From positions 5,753,835 through 5,817,834 of the forward strand of contig CM048839.1 in the NCBI GenBank assembly GCA_026545765.1: DNA of 64,000 nucleotides, given 5' to 3'. Made by a program: the position numbers and the translations under genes. The stretch is from Plantago major. Its lineage: Eukaryota; Streptophyta; Magnoliopsida; Lamiales; Plantaginaceae. Each line of letters starts with the position of its first letter. The first letter of the stretch is position 1. Of the stretch, positions 25,013 to 37,479 are shown piece after piece. The notes below the pieces were generated by a model. The model searched no databases, was not told the DNA's origin, and saw only the letters and a list, made by a program, of their open reading frames with translations.

Positions 25013-25690
25013 CTACGTCTGAACTATAGCCTTGATCACTTCACCTTCAACCCCATCATCTGATATGGATAACTTGTCAAAAGGTGGCATCTCATCAGCC
25101 TCGTTCGCAAGCTCAAATCTCTTTTTAATCCCATCAAGCTCAGATGTAAGACTGGTTACCTCCACTATCAGCTCCAATCTGTCCCTTTCCCATGAAACCC
25201 GATCATCTCTCCTTGCCGCTTCAATCGCAGTAATCCTTTGCCGTAGCTGCAGGCACTGGGCACAAACTGTCCCACTCGACTCTCTGCTTTCTTGATCCAA
25301 GAGATCATCTTCCCACTCAAAATACCGACATTGCTACAAAACGGTAGTTTGAGTAAAACAGCAATAACACTCGAGGCAAGAAAAATACTGATCAGTTAAA
25401 CAATAAAACATGGAACATACTTCATCAAAATCCGGCCTACGACAATTGTAAAAAGGCCTTAGCCTGTTCCTTAGGGTGTTTGATACTCTACGCTTTGCAA
25501 TATGCCCACAAAAGCAAGTCGGTACAAGCACAGTGTGCTGATCATCTGCGGAATATGGTTCAGGGTGTGCAAGGCTATAACGTTCACGGTTAACCAGGGG
25601 ATACGGTTCAGGGTCAGATTCATCAGAGCTACTGCTAATCTCATCAGAGTCATCCGGTGAATCCAGTTCTGATTCTTCATCAATATTCAT
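25013..25690 (-). CDS. GRF-type zinc-finger, coiled-coil protein
   Basis: Two exons, 25421-25690 and 25013-25333, join in phase 0 to give 196 residues. The N terminus is acidic and Ser/Asp-rich (SSSSDESDPEPYP). A GRF-type zinc finger follows at about residues 59-101: CFCG, then RVSNTLRNRLRPFYNC, then across the intron CRYFEWEDDLLD. The C-terminal half is a predicted coiled coil starting after CAQCLQLRQR and ending in an acidic stretch. GRF fingers bind nucleic acid in several DNA-repair proteins; in plants many small GRF proteins have no known role. The intron sits between the third and fourth zinc ligands, exactly as in the GRF genes carried by the two MULEs in this window. A disabled paralogue lies at 35740-42225. 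Whether this is a host gene or an escaped transposon gene is open. Confidence 0.8.
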
Positions 25691-26865
25691 ACTGCAAAGA
25701 GATCATTTAGTGCCTGTTTGCAAAAACTCCAATTGTCTTGAAATGATTAAATGAATAATCAGGGTAAAGGCATCTAAAACAGAATTTCCGCTTTTTAGAT
25801 CTTTGAATTACCCAGACACCAATTCACATGTAACGCAGAATTACCACATACTTCTAATATTATTCTATTAGAGCAGAATACACCCTAGCATCTAAAACAG
25901 AATTTCGAGTCATTCTACCTAAGAAAAGTCATAATTAGTATGCAATTATTAATTGCAAACATTTACTTCAAATACTTGTAAAAATTCATAGTCATATGAA
26001 GTGAAAGTTCAAGTGCATTTAGATTTTAGATTTTAGCTACCAATTAACTTCCTAATTCAGCCTAACATATGAAATTACAATCTTGTTCTTTGCTTTTTCG
26101 TTTTTTTGAGAATCCGATATACAATACTCCACTCGGAGAAAATCACACCTTGGGCTCGATCCTAACACCTCACGCTGGTACCTCCAGCAGTCCAGCTTAC
26201 TTACCGTTCGAATTCCCGAATACAATGTTGTTTGCACAGGCAAACTCATGAAAGTTATACAAAATTGAAAAAAAGAAAATCCAACACTATTTTCAGTCCC
26301 AGAAATCTAGAGCTAGCTAATAAACACTGACAAAAGAAATATGGCAAAAACGAAAATGAACAATGAATTCGAGAGGAGTGAAAAATGTAGAAACGCAAAC
26401 GAACTAAATGTGCAAAATGGAAAAGTATAGCATCCAATCCAATAAAAATAATAATATAATATCACACTGACCTCCATAGGTTGAACATTGAGAAGTTCGA
26501 GATGAATGCTGCAATAAAAGAACCTGGCCAAGCCATTGTTGCCTTGATGTTGTGTGAATGACTGATTCGAGGGAAAATGGTGAGGGTTTTGGTGTTGACG
26601 AAGCTTTTGAGAAGTGATCAGGTGTTACGCAGGAGAGAATTTTGCTTTGTGTTTTTCCATGGAAGAAAAAACAATAAGGAAATGTTAAGTAATGATAAGG
26701 TGTTCGACCGGAGAGAACATGAACTTGAAGTTTTGGAATTGTTTGACCGTGCTGGACTCGTTTGTAATAAGGTGTTCGATTCGAGATTGAGCTTCATTAG
26801 GAACTCGTTTTGTTTAGTTGGTCGAGTAAGGCTCAACTCAATTTCGGTCCAATATTTTTTTATAT
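25691..26865. promoter_or_regulatory. Upstream region of the GRF gene
   Basis: This non-coding interval is upstream of the minus-strand GRF gene and ends at the MULE-like insertion at 26866. It may contain a 5'-UTR exon near 26480-26560, but no splice pair can be defended. Short open frames are not conserved. Confidence 0.35.
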
Positions 26866-27769
26866 GGAGAATTTTCTATCACCCTTTTAAGATGGTCACT
26901 GAATGTTTAGGTCCCTAATATTTGAAATATTACAATGAAAGATAATTTTTTTATTTTTGGTTGACTTTTGTTAAAAAGTTGAGTAAGTATAGTAAAAGTG
27001 AAGATTTTCCTAATCTATATGAAAATTCGGTTTTCACAATAAATAACCGGTCAGTAGTTTTTATATAAATACTACAAATAAACAACAAACTCTCTTCACA
27101 AAAATCATATAACTCAACCATCTTTCTCTTTCTACAAAAACCTAGTGAGATAAACATTCTTACTCTCTCTATCTTCACAGTTCCACCCACTGCCATCTGC
27201 ACCCTTGCCGCCCATCCGCCCCCGCCCGCCACCACCAGAAGCACCGCATCACCATCGCTGTGATTCTCCTCGGTTTCACCCGACTTACTTATTTCGTTTC
27301 AGCTAATGGTTTGGTTCATTGCCTATGCTTTCTATGAAATTTGTTTGCTATGTTTCCTTGTCTTATTTGTTGTTCACCTACGAGTAGTATTCTGGTTTTA
27401 TTGGATAGATCTTGTTTGTGATTCAATTCGACATGGATGTAAGTTTTTCAGCCCTCTTTATGTTGTCCTCAAAGTCCTTACCATTGGACATTTGGTTCTA
27501 AAATAAGGCCATCTGGTCTTTCTTTTCATTTTCTTTTTTGTTTTTTGGAAATTATCTTTCTTTTCATTTTCGACAGCTGGCATTCCATACTTTATTCCTA
27601 GGTCCGTTCATTGTTCGCCTAGAAGTAGAATTGCTCTCGACTGAGGGTTAGTGAGTATTGGCTGAAAAGTGGAAAAGGAATGTGAAATCAAGACCTATAA
27701 TTGTAGGTCTGAAACTAGATATGATATTCGTACAGTGAAAATCGAATCATTTCGAAATAATGTTATTTG

Positions 27770-28575
27770 GTGTTTTGTTATGGTTTTAAGAGACATTGTT
27801 ATGGTTTTAATAGCTGGTGTTATAGTTTTAAGCATTATGATTACGTTTTTAGCTTGTGTTGAATGTTTATGTCCGTTATTATTTTAGCACATATGTTATA
27901 GTTTTAATACCTATCATTGTAGTTTTAAGCAACAACGTTTGTGTTTTTAGCTTCTGATGAAATATTTATGATTTGATTTTTTGCAGATGTTTTGTTATAG
28001 TTTTAAGAGACACTGTTATGGATTTAAACATCGATGTTACTGTTTTTAGCTTGTGTTGCATGATTTTGCTTTGTCATAGTTTTAAAAGGCATCATTATAG
28101 TTTTAAGATGCATCGTTATAGTTTTAAGATGCACCATTATGGTTTTAAGCTTCAATGTTACTATTTTTTAGCATGTGTTGAATATTTTTGTCTGTTATTA
28201 TTTTTTGCGCATAGGTTATAATTTTAAGACTTATTGTTGTAGTTTTAAGCATCAACATTAATTTTTTTAACTTCTGATGAAATATTTATGATTTGATTGC
28301 ATGCAAATGCTTTGCTATAGTTTTAAGAGGCATTGTTTTAGTTTTACAAGGCATTACTATGGTTTTAAGCATCAATGTTACTGTTGTTAACTTGTATTGC
28401 ATATTCCTGCTTTGTTATAGTTTTAAGATATATTGTTATAGTTCTAAGAGACACTGATATGGTTTTAAGCATCAATTCTACTATTTTTTGGCTTGTTTTG
28501 CATGTTCACCAATGTGATAGTTTTAATGAGAGTTGTTATGGTTTTAACCCAGTTGGTGAATGTTTTAAGCAGGTG
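27770..28575 (+). repeat. Array of TTATAGTTTTAAG units
   Basis: At least twenty variants of GTTATAGTTTTAAG and GTTATGGTTTTAAG are embedded in longer units of about 30 bp and higher-order units of about 330 bp, which also contain TTTTTAGCTTGTGTTG and TATGATTTGATT. It lies inside the MULE-like element. Reading frames through it (for example CYSFKMHRYSFKMHHYGFK) are artefacts of the repeat. Confidence 0.85.
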
Positions 28576-28919
28576 ATGACGATGACATCGAGTTTGATGA
28601 TAGGTCTCTCAAAATGTGTCATTGCAGTATTGAAACAACAAGCACAAGCAACAAAAAGGTAGGAAGCCGAAGTTCACCAACAAATTTAATCAGAAAATGC
28701 ATATTTTAACAACTTAGTTTGCATATGTATAAAAAATACCGAATGAACGTTTATTGTAATTTTTTTTTCAAATGAGAATAGATGTTTTAAAACATTTAAA
28801 TGACTGAATGTGTCAAAATTGTAATGACAGATGTCTCAAGTAGCTTATTTTAATCTTGTTTATTGATGTTTTAATGGCATCCCTGAAACTTTTAGATTTG
28901 TTTAATGGTAATGATATTA

Positions 28920-29175
28920 GATTGTCAACTAAAACTATAACAAACCATCTTAAAAACTATCATGTAACTCCTTAAAGCCATCACACCCCTCTTAAAAATT
29001 AACTAAAGAAGGTTAAAATCATGATTGAAACATACAATACTGACCCATTAAAACTATTATATCATCTCTTAAAACATTAATTAAATATTTTAAAACCGTA
29101 ACTAAAACTTTCAATGCTAACAAATTAAAACCATAACAGAATCTATTAAAAACATAACGAAAAATGTGTGTCTTG
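28920..29175 (-). repeat. Complementary array of CTTAAAACTATAAC units
   Basis: Words such as AAAACTATAAC, TTAAAACCATAAC and CTCTTAAAA recur. They are the reverse complement of the array at 27770-28575, so a transcript across the element could fold into a long imperfect hairpin. Confidence 0.7.
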
Positions 29176-30145
29176 ACGGTTTTTAAGAAACTCGGCTGGT
29201 CAGACCGCTAAAACCCATAAACCGTAAAAAACCACAAAAACCTTGACTTTCCTATTTTTTAGGAAAATCTTACATTTTCCAAGACTTTGACTAAAAAGTT
29301 ATATTTACCACATTTTTTTCTTAGTTAGACCATTTATTTTGAAATACAAGTTCAATTTAATTACACATTTGACTTAAAACTTTCAAAAACTATTAATTAA
29401 ACCCCAAAACTTTTATCCTTTCTAATTTGTATATATTTCTTCTTTCTTTGTTAAACTATTATTTTTGAATAAGGAGCTTCGATAAATTTCCGTTGGAGCT
29501 CCAAAATCGGAGCTTCCATGGAAGCCCCGACATTGAGCTTCCTGAAAGCTTGGTTTATAAAGCTTCCATGGAATCTATAGTTTTCTATTTTAACGAATTT
29601 TTTTAAAAAAATTATTGGAGTTTAGTTAAGGACGAAGAATGTTTGAAATATGAAAAAAGAAAATTTTGGGGGTTTATATATTAAAACTTAAAAATTATGG
29701 GGTTGATTGTAATAAAATGAAATATTAAATTGAATCTAAAAGGAAAAATGGAATGGTAAAATTGTAACATCAATTATGTGGGTTGAATTTTGTCCTTCAG
29801 TGTAATTATTTATACTATTTCGGAAGGCATATTTTGTCCTCCACACAATATTTCAAATATTAGGGACCTAAACATCATCTTAAAAAGGTGTCAAACGAAA
29901 ATCGCCCTTTTTATATAATACTCATGTATTTTTTGATAACGAGCTCTTACTAAATTTCAAAGAAGAGAGCGAAGCCTGGACTTATTGTACATGAAGCTGA
30001 GGCTTGTAAAATTACTTTGTTTTGTTAAAGAGTTGAGTCGAGCTCAAAATTGATTACAACTCAAAAGTGAGATAATAGGCTCCATAAACAACACTAAACA
30101 TTTGGCTTATTAAACTGCTTGTTTTTCACATATACTACTACTGTA

Positions 30146-30393
30146 CTCTCTCCGTCCCAATTTGGATTACCCATTTTGACTTTTCATGGTCAACGTTTTC
30201 AAACTTCGTATGCAAATAACTCATAGATAATGTTGGTAAAAAAATTAAAAATTCATATTATTAAAGATCACATGTTAAATTTTTATTATATATTTTTCAA
30301 AAATTCATTAAAAATATAATATAAAGAACTGCTCAAATCAAAACGTTTGAAAATGTTGTGTGAAAAGTCGAATCCAATTTGGGACGGAGGGAG
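30146..30393. mobile_element. Stowaway-like MITE with a longer terminal repeat
   Basis: The 248 bp element begins CTCTCTCCGTCCCAATTTGG and ends with the near-perfect complement CCAATTTGGGACGGAGGGAG. TA flanks both ends. The interior is also self-complementary for GTCAACGTTTTCAAAC and related words, so the whole element can fold on itself. The LINE insertion point lies 17-32 bp to its right. Confidence 0.88.
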
Positions 30394-30628
30394 TATATCA
30401 TTAGCCATCAAACTGATGCGGAGAAGAGGATTGCAGCTCTACGAGGAAAGGAGAAAAGGGGAAGAGAGAAAATCGGGAAGAGAAGATCAGGGCTTTTTTC
30501 TCTGCCGCCTCTTCTCCTCCACCGCCCGCCACTCGCACGCCGGTAAGTCCTTGAGTTCGCGCCGTCTGATTCTTCATTCTTTTTCAATTCTGTACCCAAC
30601 ATCGATTGCTAGGCTAGATCTCATCTCA

Positions 30629-31742
30629 ATGGCTCCTAAGAAGAACCCGTCAGAACCGCCGCGACCAAGGGGCCGCCCGAAGAAGCAGGGGATTCCGGCA
30701 ATTGCTGTGGATTTGGTTGACTCTCAGGCGCCATTGATGACGGATGGAGGGACAATTGGTGGCGGGGATGGGACATCGTCTTTGGAGAAGGAGCTGGCGC
30801 CGCCTGAGGAAGGCTCTGCAATACCGCAGGTGGCTGAGGATGGTGGACGAATTACAGCAGGGTTGGATTCTGGCGACATGAGGGAGGAGACGCCCACGAG
30901 TTTGACTAGGGCAGAGGAGAATCGCCGATTGGAATCTGTTTTGGCTTCCGATCCGCAATTGGAGAATGACCTGGACAACTCGGCTGCAGCTGATGCTACT
31001 CCAGCGAAACCCTTATGGGTGGATATAATCAGAGGAAATCGGCGATGGTGAGGTTGAGGTAGAGATTAACGATGAGGATGTTGCATCAGAACTAACTTTC
31101 TGGAAAAATTCGTTAATTTTCTTTGTTATGGGAACGGATTTGACAATGAATGCGGTTAAACAATTTATGATCAAGAACTCGAATTTTGTCAAATTGCCGG
31201 AACTTTTTTACAATGAGGAGGGATACTTCATAATAAGGTTTCAGGATGAAAGTGAATGGAAGGAAGTTATGTAGAAGGGGCCGTACTCTATGTTTGGGAA
31301 GACGATCATATTATTACAGTGGGTGCAAAATTTCTCGCTAAAAGAAGATTTACTAAGAACCATGCCTGTTTGGGTGAAATTCCCTAACCTCCCATTGCAC
31401 ATTTGGGGTGAACGGAGCCTTGCTAAGATAGCCAGTACAGTTGGAAAGCCGATGGTTACGGATGAGTGTACTGCAAAGAAACTCCGTGTTACGTATGCTA
31501 GGGTGATGATCGAGGTTGATGTTACAAAAGACCTTCGGAAGAGTGTCATAATAAAGGATAACACGGGTAAACGCATAGAGCAGCCTATTGAATATGAATG
31601 GCAATCTCCGTTTTGTGATAAGTATCAGCAGATTGGACACCAATGTGGTGTTACGAAAGGGCAGGGACATCCACCTACTCGAACACAGATGCAACAGGGG
31701 GAGAATGTGGGGAATAGATGGGTGGTAAGGAGGACAAAGTGA
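30629..31742 (+). pseudogene. LINE ORF1 (DUF4283 / zinc-knuckle RNA-binding protein), broken
   Basis: The ATG at 30629 opens a Pro/Arg/Lys-rich N terminus with an AT-hook-like RPRGRPKK, then an acidic linker. The first frame ends at 31051. A second frame from about 31062 continues with a DUF4283-like domain (ELTFWKNSLIFFVMG; MPVWVKFPNLPLHIWG), interrupted by TAG at 31273-31275. It ends with a degenerate zinc knuckle (PFCDKYQQIGHQCG), in which the first two Cys expected in CX2C have become CDKY. ORF1 proteins of this class coat the LINE RNA. At least one frameshift and one nonsense codon make this copy inactive. Confidence 0.85.
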
Positions 31743-32060
31743 GGTCGCCAGAAGGAAGCAATGACGACGCCGCCTAGTTCGAAAGAATCGCCAAAGACCG
31801 GAGTAGGCTGGTGGGACGGATCAGAGACAAGTTCAGGAGGCGACTCGACGTAGTGTGCTGGTAGGACAAGGGAGGGATGCGGCGAATGTTGAGCAAGCAG
31901 CTGGACACGGTAATCATGCACCTAACCCAGCTTTGTTATCTGGACGTGCGCGATCCCCTGCAGCAACACGACAACTGAATTCGCAGGATTTGGTATTACA
32001 TAATGGTTTTGCGGCTTTGGACCCTTTGTTTGGTTCCAGGGCTGAGCAAAACCAGTCATT

Positions 32061-35000
32061 ATGATTGTCTGGAATATTAGGGGGCTGAACAAAGCAGTAA
32101 AGTTCCGAGAGATTGGCTCCCGTCTCTCTGCGCTGAATGTTTCAACTGCTGCTTTATTGGAAACAAGGGTAAAGAAGGATAAGATGGACCGTGTCCGTAA
32201 ACGGTTGGGTCGTAAATGGAGTTACCTGGATAATTATGATAGACATGATAATGGAAGGATTTGGATACTTTGGGATAATCAAAAGATTGATGTTCGTCTG
32301 GTTGATTTGTCGGATCAATACGTGCATTGTGGTATCTACTCCTTGGATGGTACTTTGTCGCAGTGGATCACTTTTGTTTACGCGCATAATACGCTTGAGC
32401 ACCGTCGTACTCTTTGGAGACATATTGAACAAAAAGCAACTCTGATTTCTGAACCATGGATGGTAGTTGGTGATTTTAATAATGTCTTACATTATGAGGA
32501 TCGCATTGGGGGTCAGAGTGTAATGGAGTCGGAATACCGTGACCTAGCAGCTATGATGGATGCCGCACGACTTGTTGAGATGGACATGATTGGTGACCAC
32601 TTTACGTGGTCCAATCGATGGGTGTATTCGCGAATTGACCGTGCCATATGCAATCCAGAATGGTTCCAAAAATTCGACTCCATGGTTCTACGGGTTTTGG
32701 AACCAGGGGTATCTGATCATACCCCTCTACACCTGCATTTGGAGGTTATACAAAGGCCACGTCATCATCAGTTCCGCTTTATTAATACTTTGGCAAGCCA
32801 TGACCGTTTCTTAGAGACGGTCCGTGCACACTAGCAGCATGGGGCCACAGGACAACCGATGTACACGGTATGGAAGCGACTATTAGCCCTCCAAAACCCG
32901 TTCAAAGTACTGGGACAGCAGCACTCAGGGGCTAGGATCAAGGTAGAAGCTGCGCGTGTTGAGCTCAAAGCAGCACATGAGGCACTTTTGTTAGATCGTT
33001 TTGACATCACATGCATTGATAGAGTGAAACTTGCAATGGCAGAATTGATTAGATGGAATGACATTGAGGAATCTCTCGTGTCGCAAAAGGCAAAGGTTCA
33101 TTGGCTACGTGTAGGAGATGGAAATAATGCTTTCTTCCACGCTGTGGTCAAAGACAAGAATCGCAGAATTGTACTCCCGAAACTAATTATAGCGGATGGT
33201 GTAGTGCTGACTGAACACCGTGCGATGGAGGATGAGATCTTAAGCTACTACACGGCACTTGTGGGAACAAGAGCACCACGACTTGAGGGTATTGACATTG
33301 AGGCTCTAAGAAGTGGACGGCAACTTAATCGTCAAGAACGGATGGGTCTTATTCGTGAGGTTACGGAGGCTGAAGTATGGCAGGCACTACAAGGCATTGT
33401 TGATAAAAAGGCCCCGGGAATTGATGGTTTTAATGCTCGTTTTTTCAAGTCTGCTTTATCTGCTGTCTTTGACTTCTTTAAGAATGGGAGACTGTATCGA
33501 GCGGCCAATTGCACACTAGTTACACTCATTCCTAAATCACCAGGAGCTTGCACTATGAAGGAGATGCGGCCTATTTTGTGCTGCACTACCATTTATAAAA
33601 TTATCTCGAAGATTCTCACAAATAGGCTAAGCAAGGTTATACGTTCGGTGGTTGATGAGAGCCAGTCTGCGTTCCTGCCGGGAAAGGTTATCCATGATAA
33701 TATTCTCCTGGCTAGTGAGTTGGTTAGAGGAGGGTATGATCGGCGGAATATTTCTCCTCGTTGCATGATTCAAATGGACTTGCAGAAAGCATACGATACT
33801 GTGGAATGAAGTGCACTTGAGAATATAATGGCTGAGCTTGGTTTTCCTGTGGTGTTCACGGATTGGGTGATGCGGTGTGTTCGTTCGGTGTCGTATCGCT
33901 ACTCCATTAATGGGGTTCCATCCCGGATACTTAAAGCTGAAAGGGGTTTATGCCAGGGTGACCCCATCTCTCCACTCCTATTTGTCCTCATGATGGAGTA
34001 CTTACATAGGGTGTTACTTAAAGTTAAGCTTGTCCCGGACTTTAATTTCCATCCTAAGTGTGAACGATTGGATATTGTGAATCTGTGCTTTGCTGACGAC
34101 CTTCTACTTTTTGTTAGAGGGGACCCTACATCAGTTTCGATTCTTATGGCTCAGTTTGATAGCTTCTCTCGTGCAACAGGACTTAATGTGAATCATAGCA
34201 AGTGCCGAATTTATTGTGGAGGAGTAAACCGTGCCTGCCTTAACCGTTTGCTCATGATTACATGTTTTGGGGAAGGGCAGCTGTCGGTGAAATACCTCGG
34301 TGTGCCTCTAACCACCAGGAAACTGACTATTCGACTCTGCCAACCGCTCATTGACCGCATTACGGCTAGGATCCGGCACTGGAGCTCGAAACTCCTAAGC
34401 TATGCGGGTAAGATGCAATTAATCCGTAGTGTGCTACAGGCAATGACGAGCTATTGGATGCAGGTTTTTCCCATGCCGAAACAAGTAATCCACCATATAG
34501 AATCACTCTGTCGCTCCTTCCTGTGGAGTGGTACGGCTGAAATAACAAATAGAGCACCGATTGCCTGGGACAAAGTATGTGATGCTAAGAATGCTGAGGC
34601 CTCAACCTTACCTCATTGATCGAATGGAATATCTGTATGGTGAAAAAAGTTGCTTTGGAATATCTGCCAGAAAGAGGATAGATTGTGGGTGAAGTGGGTG
34701 CATTGCTACTATATAAAAGACAGGGAGGTGATGGATGTAGAACTCCCGGGGGATGCCTCTTGGATCTTGAAGGCTATAATGAAAAACCGATGTATGTTAA
34801 GACAATCACCAGCCTGGACAAGTATGTGGAACACTGGTCGATTTCAAAATCGAGATTTGTATGAGGAGCTGCGGGGTGTGAAAGCAGATGTACCATGGAA
34901 GAAGTGGTGGTTTGATAACAAGGCGCAGCCCCGAGCAATTTTCTGTACGTGGATGGGTCTACATAAGAGATTAGCTACCAAGGATAGAGTTCGTAGGTGG

Positions 35001-35378
35001 AACCCGAATGTGACTGTTGTTTGTTCTTTCTGCCCTGCGGATGAGTCGATGGAACACTTGTTCTTCCAATGCCCTTTTTCGCGCCAGATTTGGACCTGCG
35101 TCTTGAGATGGATGGGAATTCAGCGTGCTCCTTGCCCGTGGGAGGAGGAGGTCGAGTGGTTATGTATGCAGCTGCGGAACAATGCATGGCAAAAGAAGGT
35201 GCTGCGGTGTGCTTTCACAGAGACTGTATATTCTATCTGGATGGAGAGGAATCTTGCTGTCTTTCAGCAGAAACCGGCAAATGCAAGACTGGATGAGCAT
35301 ATAGTCAATAAAATTATAAATAGATGTTGGCAGGATAGGAGTTTACGCAAATATTGCGCCCTTCTCATGTTAAGATAG
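32061..35378 (+). pseudogene. LINE ORF2 (endonuclease, reverse transcriptase, zf-RVT), broken
   Basis: An APE-type endonuclease opens the protein (WNIRGLNK, VVGDFNNVLHYEDRIGG, SDHTPL). The reverse transcriptase follows (KKAPGIDGFNARFFKS, ALPGK-type block, QGDPISPLLF, and the catalytic CFADDLLLF near 34090). A zf-RVT region (WWFDNKAQPRAIFCTWMG, FCPADESMEHLFFQCPFS) sits near the C terminus. The frame is cut by TAG after VRAH (32834), by TGA after KAYDTVE (33809, probably Trp lost), and by a disruption around 34617-34650 where sequence seems deleted. The order of domains and the RT motifs place it in the plant L1 clade. It cannot make a full protein. Confidence 0.92.
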
Positions 35379-35739
35379 AGTCTAGAAAATTGTTTTGATT
35401 CGCTTAGTTGTTTTGATTATTTTCGCTTATCTGGATCTTCGGATCGATTGTGTACTTAACTGTTGGAATGGAATAAAAGTATTTTCGGTTCAAAAAAAAA
35501 ACTGATGCGGAGAAACTTCACAGCATAAGCTCCTAAACAACTCTTAAAACATTGTCCTAACTGAACCTGTCTAGGCATTATTGCAACAAGTAAACTTCAG
35601 CAAGACAACTTATAACCCAAATAAAACATGTTACTACTATAAAAAGATCACGAGTCATGATCACACTAGAGAGATACTTACAAGCCAAATCAATGTACAT
35701 AGTATATAAATGTTACTTCTAAACCTTATCCTTGATATC

Positions 35740-36577
35740 CTGGTCATCTTCAGTCTCATTCTCTGCAGCTGATAACTTGTCGAAAAATGGTGGTATTAAT
35801 ATCATCAGCCTCGTTAGCATGCTTCGTTATCGTCTCAATCTGATCCGATCCTGATTCATTAACAGTCTCATTCTCTAAGTTCGATAACTTACCAAACAAC
35901 GACTTACCTTCAGCACAATTATCAAGCTTGGCCTTCATTTTTATCCGGACCAATTAAGATTCAACAGTCTCCAGCCTTGTTAACAGCTCTAGTTTCTCTT
36001 TTTTCCAAGAAGCCTCGTTATCATCCATCTTTCGTTTTAGCATCATGTACTTGTCATACATCGACTCATCTTCACTACCTCTCTCATCGCCATCTTGATC
36101 CAAAGGCTCATCTTTCACCTTTGCATCCTTCTTAATATGTTAGGATTCAGATTCAGGGCTCTGTAACGCCTCCGATGGCTCCGGTTTCACCCTGACCAAA
36201 GAAGCCTTACTCGCCCTTAGACTCTTGATCTCCTCGAGTGCCATTGCTACATACAAGAACTCATCCACCCACATGAAGAACCGGCATCGCTACAAAATCG
36301 CACTTAAACGGGTATGAGCACTGAGGTATATACGATTTTTTTTCTTCGCTAGCTATTGTATACTATGCGTTGTAAGTTTAACAAATCAAAGCGCAAAAAT
36401 GTAGCTTTCCACTTAGTTTTGCTCCTTTCAAAGTAAATTTTGACCACAAATTAATCATAAATCATACCAGAAAGTTATCACTTACATTACCATGAACGGG
36501 ATTGTTGCAATTGAAGAAAGGCCTTAGCCGGTTTTCTTTAGTGCGAGATACTCTTAGCATTGCATCATTCTTGCACA
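35740..36577 (-). pseudogene. GRF zinc-finger paralogue, 3' part (split by a MULE)
   Basis: Minus-strand exon remnants at 36486-36577 (LRVSRTKENRLRPFFNC, the second quarter of a GRF finger) and 35740-36289 (CRFFMWVDEF, then a coiled coil). The intron position equals that of the gene at 25013. The coding sequence has TAA at 36140-36142, a second TAA near 35951, and a frameshift near its end, where PPFFDKLS lies in another frame than ANEADD. Its C-terminal sequence resembles the intact gene (ANEADEMPPFDKLS), so the two are duplicates. The finger is interrupted at 36577 by the MULE; the missing 5' part is at 42093. Confidence 0.82.
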
Positions 36578-37479
36578 GGAAAAAGATACTTTTGGTCCTA
36601 AAGTTTGGGGGTATAACACGCGCAGTACAACGTTTGGTCACCCCGGAAATATTAGTCCTCTTGTTATAATTTTTGACAAATGTGATCCTTTTGGCAAAAA
36701 ATCGACCATTGACCAAGTTGACTGCTGATGTGTCAACTTGGTCAACTACTTAAACTCAATTTGACTTACATCTCAGTTGCCACATCATACAGGGAAAAAA
36801 AGAAAAGTTAAAATAAATTATGAAATTAAAAAATTGAACAAAAAATGAATTATAAAATAAAAAGAAAACATAAATAAATGAAAAAAACGAAATTAACACA
36901 AAACACCTATAAGAGCAATGTGTTAAAACAAATTAAGACAAACAAATAATTAAGTTCAAACTTCATTGCAAATTTCAACATCTACTACTGGATCATTAGC
37001 TTACACAACATTAACAAAACACCACAAAATAGGATCATTACTAGTGAGCTCCTAAACCAAACACTTAACAAAACACCACAACCATACATGGATCATTACT
37101 AGTGATCATCAGCTCCCAAACCAAACTTAAGCAAACACCACAAATTGCACAAGCTGACTACTGGAGCTTTCTACAACAACAATTACCTCCTATTAACAGT
37201 CCACACATACCAAATTGCAACAACAATTACCAACAACTTCTTCAATTTATGCAGTTTGTCATTTTCTTCAACCAATGCTTCGATTCTTGACTCCATGTCA
37301 TTCATCTTATCATTCTCCAACACTAATACTTCCATTCGTGCCTCCACCTCCTCAATTTTAGCTTTCTCTTCTTCAAGTTCTTTGATTCGTGCCTCCATCT
37401 TCTTCATTTTCTCATTTGCCTCCACCATTTCTGTCATACGCTCCACCTTTAGTCACTACAAAAAAATTGTTAAAAAACG

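Larger units (their letters stand above)
26866..29907. mobile_element. Non-autonomous MULE-like element with inverted repeat arrays
   Basis: The 3042 bp element has terminal inverted repeats of about 70 bp. Left begins GGAGAATTTTC and contains TTTAGGTCCCTAATATTTGA; the right end is its complement, ending GAAAATCGCCC. The 9 bp direct repeat TTTTTATAT flanks both sides (26857-26865 and 29908-29916), the size expected for Mutator-like elements. No transposase is present. Inside the left end, 27175-27300 is a GC-rich, Pro/Ala-like segment that may be captured host sequence. Next comes an array of TTATAGTTTTAAG units (27770-28570). The right interior (28920-29170) carries the complementary words. 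Confidence 0.85.
30426..35499 (+). mobile_element. L1-type LINE (non-LTR retrotransposon), near full length but defective
   Basis: The element is about 5.1 kb, ends in a short poly(A) tract, and is flanked by the direct repeat AAACTGATGCGGAGAA (30410-30425 and 35499-35514; the first As merge with the tail). That target-site duplication marks true 5' and 3' ends. It encodes the usual two plant LINE proteins, both broken by stops and frameshifts (separate entries). Confidence 0.93.

Noticed and set aside
26052-26251. Short frames on both strands near 26.1 kb
   Set aside because: No conserved sequence, no splice support; upstream spacer of the GRF gene.
27669-28662. Several open frames with repeated CYSFKMHRYSF-type peptides
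   Set aside because: They are translations of the TTATAGTTTTAAG array in a transposable element, not proteins.
30408-30978. GC-rich minus-strand frames opposite LINE ORF1
   Set aside because: No motif, overlap the ORF1 coding strand, and end at arbitrary points.
32831-33592. Minus-strand frames inside the LINE
   Set aside because: Shadows of the reverse transcriptase coding strand.
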